From RSA9 sp036381195 (GTDB lineage: Bacteria > Gemmatimonadota > Gemmatimonadetes > Longimicrobiales > RSA9): a DNA stretch of 64,000 bases. Shown here piece by piece: positions 19,809-28,599 of this stretch (position 1 is the first letter of the stretch; each line of letters opens with the position of its first letter). The notes beneath the pieces are model-generated. The model did not search any database. It was not told the origin of the DNA and saw only the letters and a list, made by a program, of their open reading frames with translations. The stretch is from positions 37,787 through 101,786 of the forward strand of contig DASVDH010000105.1 of NCBI GenBank assembly GCA_036381195.1. The letters are read 5' to 3'. The translations under genes and the position numbers were made by a program.

Positions 19809-20915
19809 ATGCCAAGGGATAACGGAGCAGCTCCCGTGTCGGACGGCCCGAGCGAACCCGCCGCGTTCTCCCTCGCGCCCTTCCTGCTCAAGATCGCCTC
19901 GCGGCAGGACCTCACGGCCGACGAGGCGGAGGCCGCCTTCGACGGGATCATGGAAGGACGCGCCCCGGCGTTCCAGGTCGCCGCGTTCCTCGCCTCGTTG
20001 CGCGCCAAGGGCGAAACCCCTCAGGAGGTCGCCGGCGGCGTACGCGCGCTGAGGCGGGCCATGCTGCGCGTGCCGGTCAGCAACGGCGAGTCCGTGCTCG
20101 ACACGTGCGGCACCGGCGGCGGCAGCTTCACCACGTTCAACATTTCGACTGCGGCAGCGCTGCTCGCCGCCGGCGCCGGCGTCCCCGTCGCCAAGCACGG
20201 AAACCGGTCGTTCACCTCGCGCAGCGGCAGCGCGGACGTCCTCGAGGCGCTGGGCGTGGCCATCGACCTGCCCGCGGGCTGCCTCGCCGACGTGCTGCGC
20301 GAGGCCGGCATCGTCTTCATGTTCGCGCCGCGGCTGCACCCCGCCATGCGCCACGTGGCGCCCGTCCGCCGCGAGCTCGGCATCCCGACCATCATGAATT
20401 TGCTGGGTCCGCTGACCAACCCCGCGGGCGCGCGCCGCCAGCTCCTGGGCGTCGCCGAGCCCGCGCTGCTCGAGCTGATCGCGACCGCGCTACTCGAGCT
20501 GGGCCACGAGCACGCCCTCGTCGTGCACGGCGCGCCCGGGCTGGACGAGCTCAGTCCGGTGGGCCCCAGCGAGGTGGTGGAGGTGAGGGACGGCCGCCTG
20601 CTGCGCTACCGCTTCGACCCCGAACGGCAACTGGGCTGGACAGGGCTGGATGCGAGCGAGCTCGCGGGCGGCGATCCCGCAGAGAACGCGCGGTTGATCG
20701 AGGCGGTGCTCGAAGGGCGGGGCCGCCGCGCCGCGCGCGCCGCCGTGCTCCTCAACGCCGGCGCCGCGCTCTACCTGGCCGGTCGGGCGAGCTCCATCGA
20801 GGAGGGCGTCCACGAGGCCACTACAGCGCTCGACGCCGGCGCAGGGTGGGAGGCGTTGCAGCGGCTGCGCGCCGCCTCCCGCGCCGCGGCGGAACGGGCG
20901 GCCGCCGCGAGCTGA
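19809..20915 (+). CDS. trpD: Anthranilate phosphoribosyltransferase TrpD
   Basis: Transfers phosphoribose from PRPP to anthranilate, the second step of tryptophan synthesis. Motifs are complete: DTCGTGGGSFTTFNIST (PRPP binding), KHGNRSFTSRSGSADVLE, RRELGIPTIMNLLGPLTNPA (anthranilate side) and a Glu/Asp-rich metal site later. It is 368 residues from ATG 19809; a GTG at 19836 preceded by GGAG at 8 bases is an alternative (359 residues). The ATG is favoured because the promoter-like boxes are placed for it. trpE and trpG are not in the window. A lexA gene lies between this gene and trpCF, on the other strand. Confidence 0.94.
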   Translation: MPRDNGAAPVSDGPSEPAAFSLAPFLLKIASRQDLTADEAEAAFDGIMEGRAPAFQVAAFLASLRAKGETPQEVAGGVRALRRAMLRVPVSNGESVLDTCGTGGGSFTTFNISTAAALLAAGAGVPVAKHGNRSFTSRSGSADVLEALGVAIDLPAGCLADVLREAGIVFMFAPRLHPAMRHVAPVRRELGIPTIMNLLGPLTNPAGARRQLLGVAEPALLELIATALLELGHEHALVVHGAPGLDELSPVGPSEVVEVRDGRLLRYRFDPERQLGWTGLDASELAGGDPAENARLIEAVLEGRGRRAARAAVLLNAGAALYLAGRASSIEEGVHEATTALDAGAGWEALQRLRAASRAAAERAAAAS

Positions 20916-21001
20916 AGCGAAGGCAGGATCCAGGCCTTCCGGCCGCGGCGAAGATCAGTCGCGGCCAGGCGGGTGGCCGATCCCGTCCGCGCCGAGAGCG
21001 C

Positions 21002-21130
21002 TCAGTTCGCCGAAACGACCGCCCGCACCACCCACGGACCCACGATCGGCGACCGCGCCGCGCACAACACGACCAGCGTGACCAACCGCCCCGTCTTCCG
21101 ACCGACCACGAACGCCCGCCTGTTCCCCAT
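21002..21130 (-). CDS. Small ORF translationally coupled to lexA (42 aa, hypothetical)
   Basis: The lexA stop codon TGA overlaps an ATG (TGATG), and this frame continues for 42 codons: it begins MGNRRAFVVGRKTGRL and ends VVSAN. It is basic at the N-terminus, followed by hydrophobic LVTLVVLCAA and IVGPWVVRAVV, so it could be a small membrane protein. I know no homologue. The tight coupling is the main support; codon choice is not informative at this GC level. In other bacteria, small division inhibitors are encoded beside lexA, which makes the position suggestive but proves nothing. Confidence 0.35.
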   Translation of the reverse strand: MGNRRAFVVGRKTGRLVTLVVLCAARSPIVGPWVVRAVVSAN

Positions 21131-21738
21131 CAGTACCTCCGGATGACGCCGACCACGACCCCCTGGATCCGGACGTCCGCCGCGTCGAAGTAGAGCGGGG
21201 GCATCGCCGGGTTCGCCGGCTGCAGCCGCACACGGCCGTCCGGCTCGCGGTAGAACTTCTTCACCGTGGCCGAATCGCCGTGCACCAGCGCCACCACCAT
21301 GTCCCCGTTCTCCGCCGTCTGCCGCGCGTTCACGATCACGTAATCGCCGTCGCGGATCTGCTCGTCGATCATCGAGTCGCCCTTCACGCGCAGCACGTAG
21401 TTCTGACCGCCCCGACCCAGCAGCTCTTCCGGCACCGCGATCGTCTCGCGGTCCTCGATCGCCTCGATCGGCAGGCCCGCCGCCACCACTCCCAGCAACG
21501 GCAGCTCCACCGCCCCGATCCGCGTCCCCGTCGGCACCAGCTCGATCGACCGGCTCTCGTTGTAGCTCTTTCGGATGTAGCCCTTGCGCTGCAGATTTTC
21601 CAGATGCTCGTGCACGGTGGCCAATGAGCCGTACGCGAAGTGCTGCGCGATCTCCTCGTAGCTCGGCGCGTAGCCGTGCTCCTCGAGATAGTCCCGCAGG
21701 AAGTCCAGGATCTCTTTCTGACGTTTGGTCAGCGGCAT
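21130..21738 (-). CDS. lexA: LexA repressor
   Basis: SOS-response repressor and self-cleaving S24 peptidase, 202 residues. The N-terminal winged helix begins MPLTKRQKEILDFLRDYLEEHGYAPSYEEIAQHF. The Ala-Gly cleavage site is in LLGVVAAGLP near residue 86; the catalytic Ser is in VKGDSMIDEQI near 123 and the Lys in DSATVKKFY near 161. All elements of a functional autoprotease are present. It is divergent from trpCF across a 144-base gap that carries an imperfect direct repeat, a possible operator. Confidence 0.95.
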   Translation of the reverse strand: MPLTKRQKEILDFLRDYLEEHGYAPSYEEIAQHFAYGSLATVHEHLENLQRKGYIRKSYNESRSIELVPTGTRIGAVELPLLGVVAAGLPIEAIEDRETIAVPEELLGRGGQNYVLRVKGDSMIDEQIRDGDYVIVNARQTAENGDMVVALVHGDSATVKKFYREPDGRVRLQPANPAMPPLYFDAADVRIQGVVVGVIRRY

Positions 21739-21826
21739 GGCACAGCTCTCGGGAAGATCACGACGCTTCGCTCCTCGGCACCGCGGCCCGGGGCCGGCCG
21801 TGCGGGCCGCACGCCCGCACGGTCTG

Positions 21827-21868
21827 CCGAAGAAGAACCGAATCCAACTTACCCGAAGGCGAACCGAA
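21827..21868. repeat. Imperfect 16-bp direct repeat in the lexA-trpCF gap (candidate operator)
   Basis: CCGAAGAAGAACCGAA (21827-21842) and CCGAAGGCGAACCGAA (21853-21868) agree at 14 of 16 positions, with 26 bases from start to start. The region is conspicuously rich in A for this genome. The repeat sits 14-55 bases before the trpCF start and about 90 bases upstream of lexA. It could bind LexA or a trp regulator, but it does not match a LexA box I know. Confidence 0.4.
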
Positions 21869-21882
21869 GCGCAAGAGGCTCG

Positions 21883-23361
21883 ATGACGGTCCTCGACTCC
21901 ATCGTCGCCGCCAGGCGCCTCCACGCCCAGGCGCTCGCGCCGCGCCGCGCCGCGCTCCGGGCAGCCGCCGAGGCCGCGCCGCCGGCACGCGCGTTCGCGT
22001 CCACCCTCATGGCGGGGCCGCGCATTTCGCTCGTTGCAGAAGTGAAGCGGCGCTCGCCATCGGCGGGCTGGATCCGCCGGGACGCGGACGCCGTGGCCGT
22101 CGCTGCGGCCTACGAGGCGGCGGGCGCCGCCGCGATCAGCGTGCTCACCGAGGAGGAGCATTTCGGCGGCTCGCTCGCCGACCTGACAGCGGTGCGCGCC
22201 GCAGTGCGGGTGCCGGTGTTGCGCAAGGATTTCATCGTCGACCCCGTGCAGCTCTGGGAGGCGCGCGCCGCGGGAGCGGACGCGGCCCTGCTGATCGTGC
22301 GCGTGCTGGATGACGCGGAGCTCGCGGACCTGCTCGCCGCCGCGCGTGACTGCGGGCTCGGGGTTCTCGTCGAAATCCATGGCGCCGGCGAGCTCGAGCG
22401 CGCGCTGCGCGCGGGCGCGGAGGTGATCGGCGTCAACGCGCGCGACCTGGGGACGTTGAGGACGGACGCGGACGTCGTGCTCGCGCTTGCCGCGCGCGTG
22501 CCGGAAGCGCGCGTGCTGGTGGGCGAGAGCGGGATCCGCTCGGCGGAGGACGTCGAACGCCTGGCGGACGCCGGCGTCGATGCGGTGCTGGTGGGCGAGT
22601 CGCTCATGCGGGCCGCGGACCCGGGCGCTGCGGCGCGGGCGCTGGCAGGGGTGGCGCGCCGGGCTCTGCCTGCGGTCGAGGTGAAGATCTGCGGCCTGTG
22701 CCGGCCGGAGGACGCGCGCGCGGCGGTGGAGGCGGGCGCGGACTACGTGGGCGTCGTGCTGGCGCCGGGCGGGCCCCGGTCGCAGACTGTCGCGTCGGCG
22801 AAGGCGATCTTCCAGGCCGCCGCAGGCGCGCGCCGCGTCGGGGTCTTCGTGGACGCCTCCACCGAGGAGGCGGCCTCGGCCGCGCGTGCGCTCGGGCTCG
22901 CCGTGCTGCAGCTCCACGGCTCGGAGCCGCCCGAGCAGGTGGCGGCGCTGGCGGCGGCGGGCCCGTGGCAGGTCTGGAAAGCGGTGCGGCCGCGGCGCCG
23001 GGAGGATGTCGCGGCGGCGGTGGACGCGTATGGCGGCGTCGCGGCAGCGCTGCTCCTGGATGGCTGGCATCCCACGCGTGCCGGCGGAACGGGCACGACC
23101 TTCCCGTGGGACGATGTCGCGCCGGCGCGTGGGCTGGTGCCGCGGGGCGTGCGTCTCGTCGTGGCCGGCGGGCTCACGGCGGACAACGTTGCCGCGGCGG
23201 TCGGCCGGCTGGCGCCGGACGTGGTGGATGTGAGCTCGGGCGTGGAGTCGCGCCCGGGGGTCAAGTCCGCTGAGCGCGTGCGCGACTTCGTCGCCGCGGC
23301 GCGCTCCGTGGTCCCGGGACGCGCCGCGCGCCGGGGCGCTGCGGCGGGACAGGAGGCATGA
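21883..23361 (+). CDS. trpCF: Fused indole-3-glycerol-phosphate synthase / phosphoribosylanthranilate isomerase TrpCF
   Basis: One 492-residue protein joins TrpC (about residues 1-262) and TrpF (about 265-475), two (beta/alpha)8 barrels that catalyse consecutive steps of tryptophan synthesis. TrpC motifs: LVAEVKRRSPSAG, VPVLRKDFIVD, GLGVLVEIHG, GVNARDL, VLVGESGIRS. TrpF motifs: VKICGLCRPEDA, LQLHGSEPPEQV, VAGGLTADNV and VDVSSGVESRPGVKS. The order C-F is the same as in the E. coli fusion. AGAGG lies 5 bases before the ATG. The stop overlaps the trpB start (ATGATGG). Confidence 0.95.
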   Translation: MTVLDSIVAARRLHAQALAPRRAALRAAAEAAPPARAFASTLMAGPRISLVAEVKRRSPSAGWIRRDADAVAVAAAYEAAGAAAISVLTEEEHFGGSLADLTAVRAAVRVPVLRKDFIVDPVQLWEARAAGADAALLIVRVLDDAELADLLAAARDCGLGVLVEIHGAGELERALRAGAEVIGVNARDLGTLRTDADVVLALAARVPEARVLVGESGIRSAEDVERLADAGVDAVLVGESLMRAADPGAAARALAGVARRALPAVEVKICGLCRPEDARAAVEAGADYVGVVLAPGGPRSQTVASAKAIFQAAAGARRVGVFVDASTEEAASAARALGLAVLQLHGSEPPEQVAALAAAGPWQVWKAVRPRRREDVAAAVDAYGGVAAALLLDGWHPTRAGGTGTTFPWDDVAPARGLVPRGVRLVVAGGLTADNVAAAVGRLAPDVVDVSSGVESRPGVKSAERVRDFVAAARSVVPGRAARRGAAAGQEA

Positions 23362-24590
23362 TGGAGGAGACGACGGCGGCCGGGACGGAGACGTTGGTGG
23401 AGCGTTCGGGGCGGTTCGGGCGCTTCGGCGGCCGGTACGTGCCCGAGACGCTGATGGCCGCGCTGGACGAGCTGGCCGCGGTCTACGAGGACGCGCGGCG
23501 GGACCCGGCGTTCCGGGCGGAGCTGGATGCGCTGCTGCGCGACTACGTCGGCCGTCCGAGCCCCCTCTACCTCGCCCGTCGGCTGGGCGAGGCGGTGGGC
23601 GGCGTGCGGGTCTATCTCAAGCGGGAGGATCTCAACCACACCGGCGCGCACAAGATCAACAACACGATCGGCCAGGCGCTGCTGGCCCGCCGCATGGGCA
23701 AGCGCCGGATCATCGCGGAGACCGGGGCGGGGCAGCACGGCGTAGCCACCGCGACGGTCTGTGCGTTGTTCGGCCTCGAGTGCACGATCTACATGGGTGC
23801 CGAGGATGTGCGGCGGCAGGCGCTGAACGTCTACCGGATGCGGCTGCTGGGGGCGGAAGTCCGCACGGTGGACGCCGGCACGCGGACTCTCAAGGACGCG
23901 ACGAACGAAGCGCTGCGGGACTGGGTGACCAACGTCCGGGATACCCATTATATTATCGGATCGGTCGTCGGCCCCGACCCCTATCCCCGGATCGTTCGTG
24001 ACTTCCAGTCCGTGATCGGCGAGGAAACGAGACGGCAGGTGGAGGCGGCGGAGGGGCGGCTCCCGTCTGCGGTCATCGCGTGTGTGGGCGGCGGCTCCAA
24101 CGCGATCGGCATCTTCCACGCGTTCGTCGACGAGCCGTCCGTCGAGCTCATCGGTGTCGAAGCTGCGGGCGCCGGGCTCGAGACGGGGCGCCACGCGGCC
24201 TCGCTGGGCGCCGGGCGTCCCGGCGTGCTGCACGGCTCGTTCAGCTACCTTCTCCAGGACGACGCCGGTCAGGTCGCGCCGGCGCACTCGGTCTCCGCGG
24301 GCCTCGATTACCCGGGCGTCGGCCCCGAGCATGCGTTCCTCAAGGAGAGCGGGCGTGCCCGCTACGTGAGCGTGACCGACGGGGAAGCACTGGAGGCGTT
24401 CCACCGCCTCGCGCGACTGGAGGGCATCATCCCGGCGCTCGAGAGCGCGCATGCCGTGGCGTACCTGCTGCGCGCGGGCGAGTTCGCCGCGGGGGCCGGT
24501 CCGGTCGTGATCTGCCTCAGCGGCCGTGGCGACAAAGACGTGGAGCAGGTGGCCGCACTGACGGCCGGCAATGCTCGCCGACGGGTCTGA
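23358..24590 (+). CDS. trpB: Tryptophan synthase beta chain TrpB
   Basis: Makes tryptophan from indole and serine with PLP. 410 residues, TrpB1 type. The N-terminal block GRFGRFGGRYVPETLMAAL is typical, and the PLP Lys lies in KREDLNHTGAHKINNT near residue 97. ETGAGQHGVATA, CVGGGSNAIGIFHAF (phosphate-binding loop) and CLSGRGDKDVEQ are intact. The start overlaps the trpCF stop; a second ATG follows immediately. Twelve bases later a HEAT-repeat gene begins, so trpB and trpA are not adjacent here. Confidence 0.96.
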   Translation: MMEETTAAGTETLVERSGRFGRFGGRYVPETLMAALDELAAVYEDARRDPAFRAELDALLRDYVGRPSPLYLARRLGEAVGGVRVYLKREDLNHTGAHKINNTIGQALLARRMGKRRIIAETGAGQHGVATATVCALFGLECTIYMGAEDVRRQALNVYRMRLLGAEVRTVDAGTRTLKDATNEALRDWVTNVRDTHYIIGSVVGPDPYPRIVRDFQSVIGEETRRQVEAAEGRLPSAVIACVGGGSNAIGIFHAFVDEPSVELIGVEAAGAGLETGRHAASLGAGRPGVLHGSFSYLLQDDAGQVAPAHSVSAGLDYPGVGPEHAFLKESGRARYVSVTDGEALEAFHRLARLEGIIPALESAHAVAYLLRAGEFAAGAGPVVICLSGRGDKDVEQVAALTAGNARRRV

Positions 24591-24602
24591 CGGACGTGAG
24601 CC

Positions 24603-26339
24603 GTGAGCGAGACGACTGACCTGGTTCAGCGGCGCCCCGACTCGCCCCCGGAGGGCGGGCCGCTTCCCGTCGAGGTCGGCGACGTGCTGAGCACGCTGGC
24701 CAAGAGCGTTCGCGCGTACCAGCTCTATCAGACCAACAACCCGATCTACCAGCGCTTCGTGAGCGCCGCGGCGAACGCGTTCGCCCGGCTCTGGGAGCGA
24801 ACGTCCTCGCTCCACCTCACGGTCGAGGAGCAGGCCTTCGTGTGGGGCTCCGAGCGTTTCCCCATGCCGGGCGGCCGCGAGAGTCTCGCCTTCCAGTTCT
24901 ACAAGGATGGCATCCGTTACCTGACCTTCCTGCCGGGTTTCGAGGACGAGGTCGAGACGTTCCTCGGGGTGCTGCAGCGTGCGCGCCAGTTGGAGGCACA
25001 GGGGGAGGACGACCTGGTCTCCCTCCTCTGGGAGCAGGACTTCGTCGCGTTCCAGTACGGCTACGTGGACCTCCTGGCGGAACACGTGCCCCTGCCGGAG
25101 CCGGGCGGGGTCCCGCTCCAGCCCGTAGATCGCGGGGAGCTCGAGAGGGAGGTGGGCGTCCAGGCGGCGCCGGATGAGGCGGAGAGGACGTCGGCGCCAG
25201 GCGGCGCCGACACGCTCGCGACAGTCACGCGCGAGGAATTCGCCGAGACGCTGTTCTTCCTCGATGAGAACGAGCTGCAGATCCTCCAGCACGAAGCGGA
25301 GCTCGAATGGCATCGGGACGTGCGCGCGGACGTGCTGGCGGCCCTGTTCGACCGCCTCGAGGATGGCACGCCCGCGCGTCAGGACACGATCCTCGGCATC
25401 CTTCGGCAGTTGCTCCCGAGCTTCCTGAGCCGGAGTGATCTCCGCTCCGCTGCGCTCGTGCTGCGCGAGCTGGAGGGCGTGCTCGCGAGCGGCGTGCTCG
25501 GGGAGGAACAGCGCGCGCGAGTGGACGAGCTCTTCGGCGAGCTGAATCGGCCGGAGGTCCTGGCGCAGCTCATCGAGGTGCTCGAGCAGAGCATCGGCGC
25601 GCCGGAGGTCGAGGACCTCGGCCTCTTCCTGGCGCACCTGCGGCCGGAAGCCCTGCCGGTGTTGATCGCGGGAGCGGAGCGCCTGTCGCATGCAGCCCTG
25701 CGAGAGCGCCTGCAGGCCGCCACGGACCGGCTGGCCGAGCAGCACCCGAAGCACGTGGTGGAGCTGCTCCGCTCGGCGGACCCGGTCGTGGCGGCGGGTG
25801 CTGCGGCGGCGGCCGGCCGCCTGCGGCTGCCGGCCGCCGCGCCGGCGCTGGAGGCACTCCTCGGGCGCCGGGAGACGAACGTTCGCCGCGCCGCCGTCGA
25901 AGCGCTGGCGGCGCTGCGCTCGAGCGCCGCGGTGGCCGGCCTCGAGCGGGCGCTCGAGGACGACGACCGTGAAGTCCGGATCGCTGCCGCGCGCGGTCTC
26001 GCGGCGCTCCGGTACCAGCCGTCGCGCGCGCGCTTCGAGCAGGTCCTGGCCAGCCGCTGGCTGCGCGAGGCCGACCTCACGGAGAAGATCGTCTTCTTCG
26101 AGTCGTACGGCACGCTGGGCGGCGCCGAGAGTGTCGAGTTTCTGGATGGGATCCTCAACGGCCGCGGGCTGTTGCGGCGTCGCGCCTCCACCGATCTCCG
26201 GGCTTGCGCGGCGCTGGCGCTGGGCCGCATCAACGCGCCTGCCGCGCGCGCGGCCCTCGAGCGCGCCGCCCAGGATCCGGACGCCGTGGTGCGCAGCGCG
26301 GTTTCCCGCGCGCTACGCCGCGAGACGCAATCCACGTGA
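24603..26339 (+). CDS. HEAT-repeat protein with N-terminal domain shared with the next gene
   Basis: 578 residues from a GTG 12 bases after trpB. Residues about 25-155 form a domain (VLSTLAKSVRAYQLYQTNNPIYQRFV, FVWGSERFPM, FQFYKDGIRYLTFLPGFEDE) that parallels the N-terminus of the following HD-GYP protein in order and spacing. A helical middle part follows, and residues about 385-570 are HEAT repeats (AAPALEALLGRRETNVRRAA, GLERALEDDDREVRIAAARG). No signal peptide or membrane segment is seen. The stop overlaps the next start (GTGA). Function unknown; the pairing suggests a partner of the HD-GYP protein. Confidence 0.75.
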   Translation: MSETTDLVQRRPDSPPEGGPLPVEVGDVLSTLAKSVRAYQLYQTNNPIYQRFVSAAANAFARLWERTSSLHLTVEEQAFVWGSERFPMPGGRESLAFQFYKDGIRYLTFLPGFEDEVETFLGVLQRARQLEAQGEDDLVSLLWEQDFVAFQYGYVDLLAEHVPLPEPGGVPLQPVDRGELEREVGVQAAPDEAERTSAPGGADTLATVTREEFAETLFFLDENELQILQHEAELEWHRDVRADVLAALFDRLEDGTPARQDTILGILRQLLPSFLSRSDLRSAALVLRELEGVLASGVLGEEQRARVDELFGELNRPEVLAQLIEVLEQSIGAPEVEDLGLFLAHLRPEALPVLIAGAERLSHAALRERLQAATDRLAEQHPKHVVELLRSADPVVAAGAAAAAGRLRLPAAAPALEALLGRRETNVRRAAVEALAALRSSAAVAGLERALEDDDREVRIAAARGLAALRYQPSRARFEQVLASRWLREADLTEKIVFFESYGTLGGAESVEFLDGILNGRGLLRRRASTDLRACAALALGRINAPAARAALERAAQDPDAVVRSAVSRALRRETQST

Positions 26340-27784
26340 GTACGACAACCACCCCTCTCGTCCAGGGCGGCGGCGCCCTCCAGGCGCAGGGCATGGCCCT
26401 CCTTTCCGCACTCCACGCGGCCGCGCAGGGCTTGCGGCTGTATCCGCTGGAGAACGCGACGGTGCAGAAGGCGCTGGACGAGTTGAGCCGGGTGGCCAGC
26501 CGCCTCGCCGAGCGGGAGGATGGCATCGAGCTCCGCCTCGTCGGTGACTTCCTCTTCCTCAACGACGCGCGTCTGCGGCTCGACCTCTCGAACTACGTGA
26601 TCTTCTCGTTCCTGACCTCCGCGCTCTCGCGCCACGGCATCGGCAGCGTGGTCGTGGAGAGGGGCGTGACGCGCGATGAGTGGGCACCCTTCATCTCGCT
26701 GCTCCTGCGCGACCGGGAGGGGGACGATGACGCGTTCGAGCGCTTCCAGCAGCGGCTCCAGGCCAGCTCCGTCCGCCGGATCCACGTCGAGGCGGACAAG
26801 GGCGGCAGCGGGCTACCTCGCGACGATGACGAGGCCCGCGAGTCGGCGAAGCGCGTCTACGCGCAATCCGTCCAGGTCGCCCGCGAGGTCCTGACGGACC
26901 TGCGGCTCGGCAAGGCCGTGAACGCGCGCCGCGTGAAGCGAGCCGTGCAGGCCATCGTGGATCAGGTCCTGACCAACGAGAACTCGATCGTGGGCATGAC
27001 CGTCCTGCGCAACTACGACGAGTACACGTTCAGGCACTCGGTGAACGTGTGCATCTTCAGTGTCGTGCTGGGGCAGAAGCTCGGGCTCTCGAAGGTGCAG
27101 CTCTATGAGCTGGGCCTGGGCGCCCTGTTCCACGACATCGGAAAGATGCGCATCGATCCCGCGGTCATCAGCAAGCCGGCCTCCCTGACGGAGGAGGAGA
27201 CGGCGCAGGTCAGGGAGCATCCCACCGAGGGCCTGCTCGCGCTCTTCACCACGCAGGGCTTTGGCGACGTCCCGTACCGGGCGATGCTGATCGCGTACGA
27301 GCACCACATGCGCGCGGACCTGAAGGGCTATCCGCAGAACAAGCGGCCGCGCCGCCCCACGCTGTTCAGCCGCCTCGTCGCCATCGCGGATGCCTTCGAC
27401 GCCGCAACCTCCAGGCGCACCTACCAGCCCATGCCCTGGACGCCGACCGAAGTGTTGCGCGAGATGCGCGACAATCCGAGCCACGGCTACGACCCGCTGC
27501 TCGTGAAGGCGTTCATCAACGTCACCGGCGTCTATCCCGTGGGGACGCTCGCCATCCTGGACACGTACGAGCTGGCCGTCGTCGTTCGGCCGAACCCCGA
27601 CCCCAGGCGGCTCCACCAGCCCATCGTCAAGATCATCGCGGACCCGATGGGGATCCCGCTGATCGAGCCGATCACTGCAGACCTGTCCGAGCTGGATCCC
27701 TCCACGGGCCATCCTCGCCGGACCATCATCAAGACGACCGACCCAGAGAAGTATGGCATCAACATCGGAGACTACTTCGTCTGA
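26336..27784 (+). CDS. HD-GYP domain protein (putative cyclic-di-nucleotide phosphodiesterase)
   Basis: 482 residues from GTG 26336 (4-base overlap with the preceding gene). The N-terminal domain, about 15-150, contains GLRLYPLENATVQKALDEL and HGIGSVVVERGVTRDEWAPF. The HD-GYP domain covers about 215-400: FRHSVNVCIFSVVLG near 232, LFHDIGKMRIDP near 266, VREHPTEG, IAYEHHMRADLKGYP near 331 and VAIADAFDAATSRR. The metal ligands and the GYP tripeptide are present, so cyclic-di-GMP hydrolysis is expected. A C-terminal beta-rich tail of about 70 residues follows. The trpA start lies inside its last 32 bases. Confidence 0.88.
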   Translation: MSTTTTPLVQGGGALQAQGMALLSALHAAAQGLRLYPLENATVQKALDELSRVASRLAEREDGIELRLVGDFLFLNDARLRLDLSNYVIFSFLTSALSRHGIGSVVVERGVTRDEWAPFISLLLRDREGDDDAFERFQQRLQASSVRRIHVEADKGGSGLPRDDDEARESAKRVYAQSVQVAREVLTDLRLGKAVNARRVKRAVQAIVDQVLTNENSIVGMTVLRNYDEYTFRHSVNVCIFSVVLGQKLGLSKVQLYELGLGALFHDIGKMRIDPAVISKPASLTEEETAQVREHPTEGLLALFTTQGFGDVPYRAMLIAYEHHMRADLKGYPQNKRPRRPTLFSRLVAIADAFDAATSRRTYQPMPWTPTEVLREMRDNPSHGYDPLLVKAFINVTGVYPVGTLAILDTYELAVVVRPNPDPRRLHQPIVKIIADPMGIPLIEPITADLSELDPSTGHPRRTIIKTTDPEKYGINIGDYFV

Positions 27785-28574
27785 CACGGATCGGCTCGCC
27801 ACGCGCTTTCACGCCTGGCGCGCTGCCGGCCGCCGCGCCCTCATCCCCTACCTGACGGCGGGCTACCCGGCACCGCAGGACACGCTCGGCTTGCTCAACC
27901 GGCTCGAGGCGGCCGGCGCGGACATCATCGAGCTGGGCATCCCCTTCAGTGACCCGCTCGCCGATGGCCCGACGATCCAGCGCGCTTCGCAGCAGGCGAT
28001 GGAGCGCGGCGCGACGCTGGCCTGGAGTCTCGACGTGCTCGCCGCGTTCCGCGCAGCGAGCGAGGTCTCCGTCGTTCTCTTCAGTTACCTGAACCCGATC
28101 CTCGCCTACGGCATCGAGCGCTTCATCCGCGACGCCACCGCAGCGGGTGCCGACGGCGTGCTGATCACGGACCTGCCCGAGGGCGCGGACGTGGCGCTCG
28201 AGGACCGCTTCATCGCCTCACCGCTCTCGCTCATCCGCCTCGTCGCGCCGACGACGGCGCCGGAACGCGCGCGCGCGATCGCGAACCGGGCCCAGGGGTT
28301 CCTCTACTACATCTCGCGCACCGGCGTGACCGGCGCGCGCGATGCGCTGCCACCCGGGCTGGACGAGGAGGTGCGCGCACTGCGCGCGGCGGCGTCCGTG
28401 CCCGTCGCCGTCGGGTTCGGCATCTCGACGGCCGCACAGGCCGCCGCCGTCGCACGGGTCGCGGATGGGGTCGTGGTCGGAAGCGCGCTGATCGACACGC
28501 TGGAACGGGAGGGCGCGGCGGGGGCGGAAGCGTTCCTGCGCAGCCTGCGCGCCGCGGTCGATTCCGCGGCCTGA
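27753..28574 (+). CDS. trpA: Tryptophan synthase alpha chain TrpA
   Basis: Cleaves indole-3-glycerol phosphate to indole and glyceraldehyde-3-phosphate. 273 residues. The catalytic Glu is in DIIELGIPFSDPLADGPTIQRAS together with the catalytic Asp, and FLYYISRTGVTGAR and VAVGFGIST form the phosphate site. The ATG overlaps the HD-GYP gene by 32 bases, so the trp operon runs through the two signalling genes. It ends 25 bases before the convergent rqcH stop. Confidence 0.95.
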   Translation: MASTSETTSSDTDRLATRFHAWRAAGRRALIPYLTAGYPAPQDTLGLLNRLEAAGADIIELGIPFSDPLADGPTIQRASQQAMERGATLAWSLDVLAAFRAASEVSVVLFSYLNPILAYGIERFIRDATAAGADGVLITDLPEGADVALEDRFIASPLSLIRLVAPTTAPERARAIANRAQGFLYYISRTGVTGARDALPPGLDEEVRALRAAASVPVAVGFGISTAAQAAAVARVADGVVVGSALIDTLEREGAAGAEAFLRSLRAAVDSAA

Positions 28575-28599
28575 TGGGCCGGCGCGTCGGCGCGCGCCG

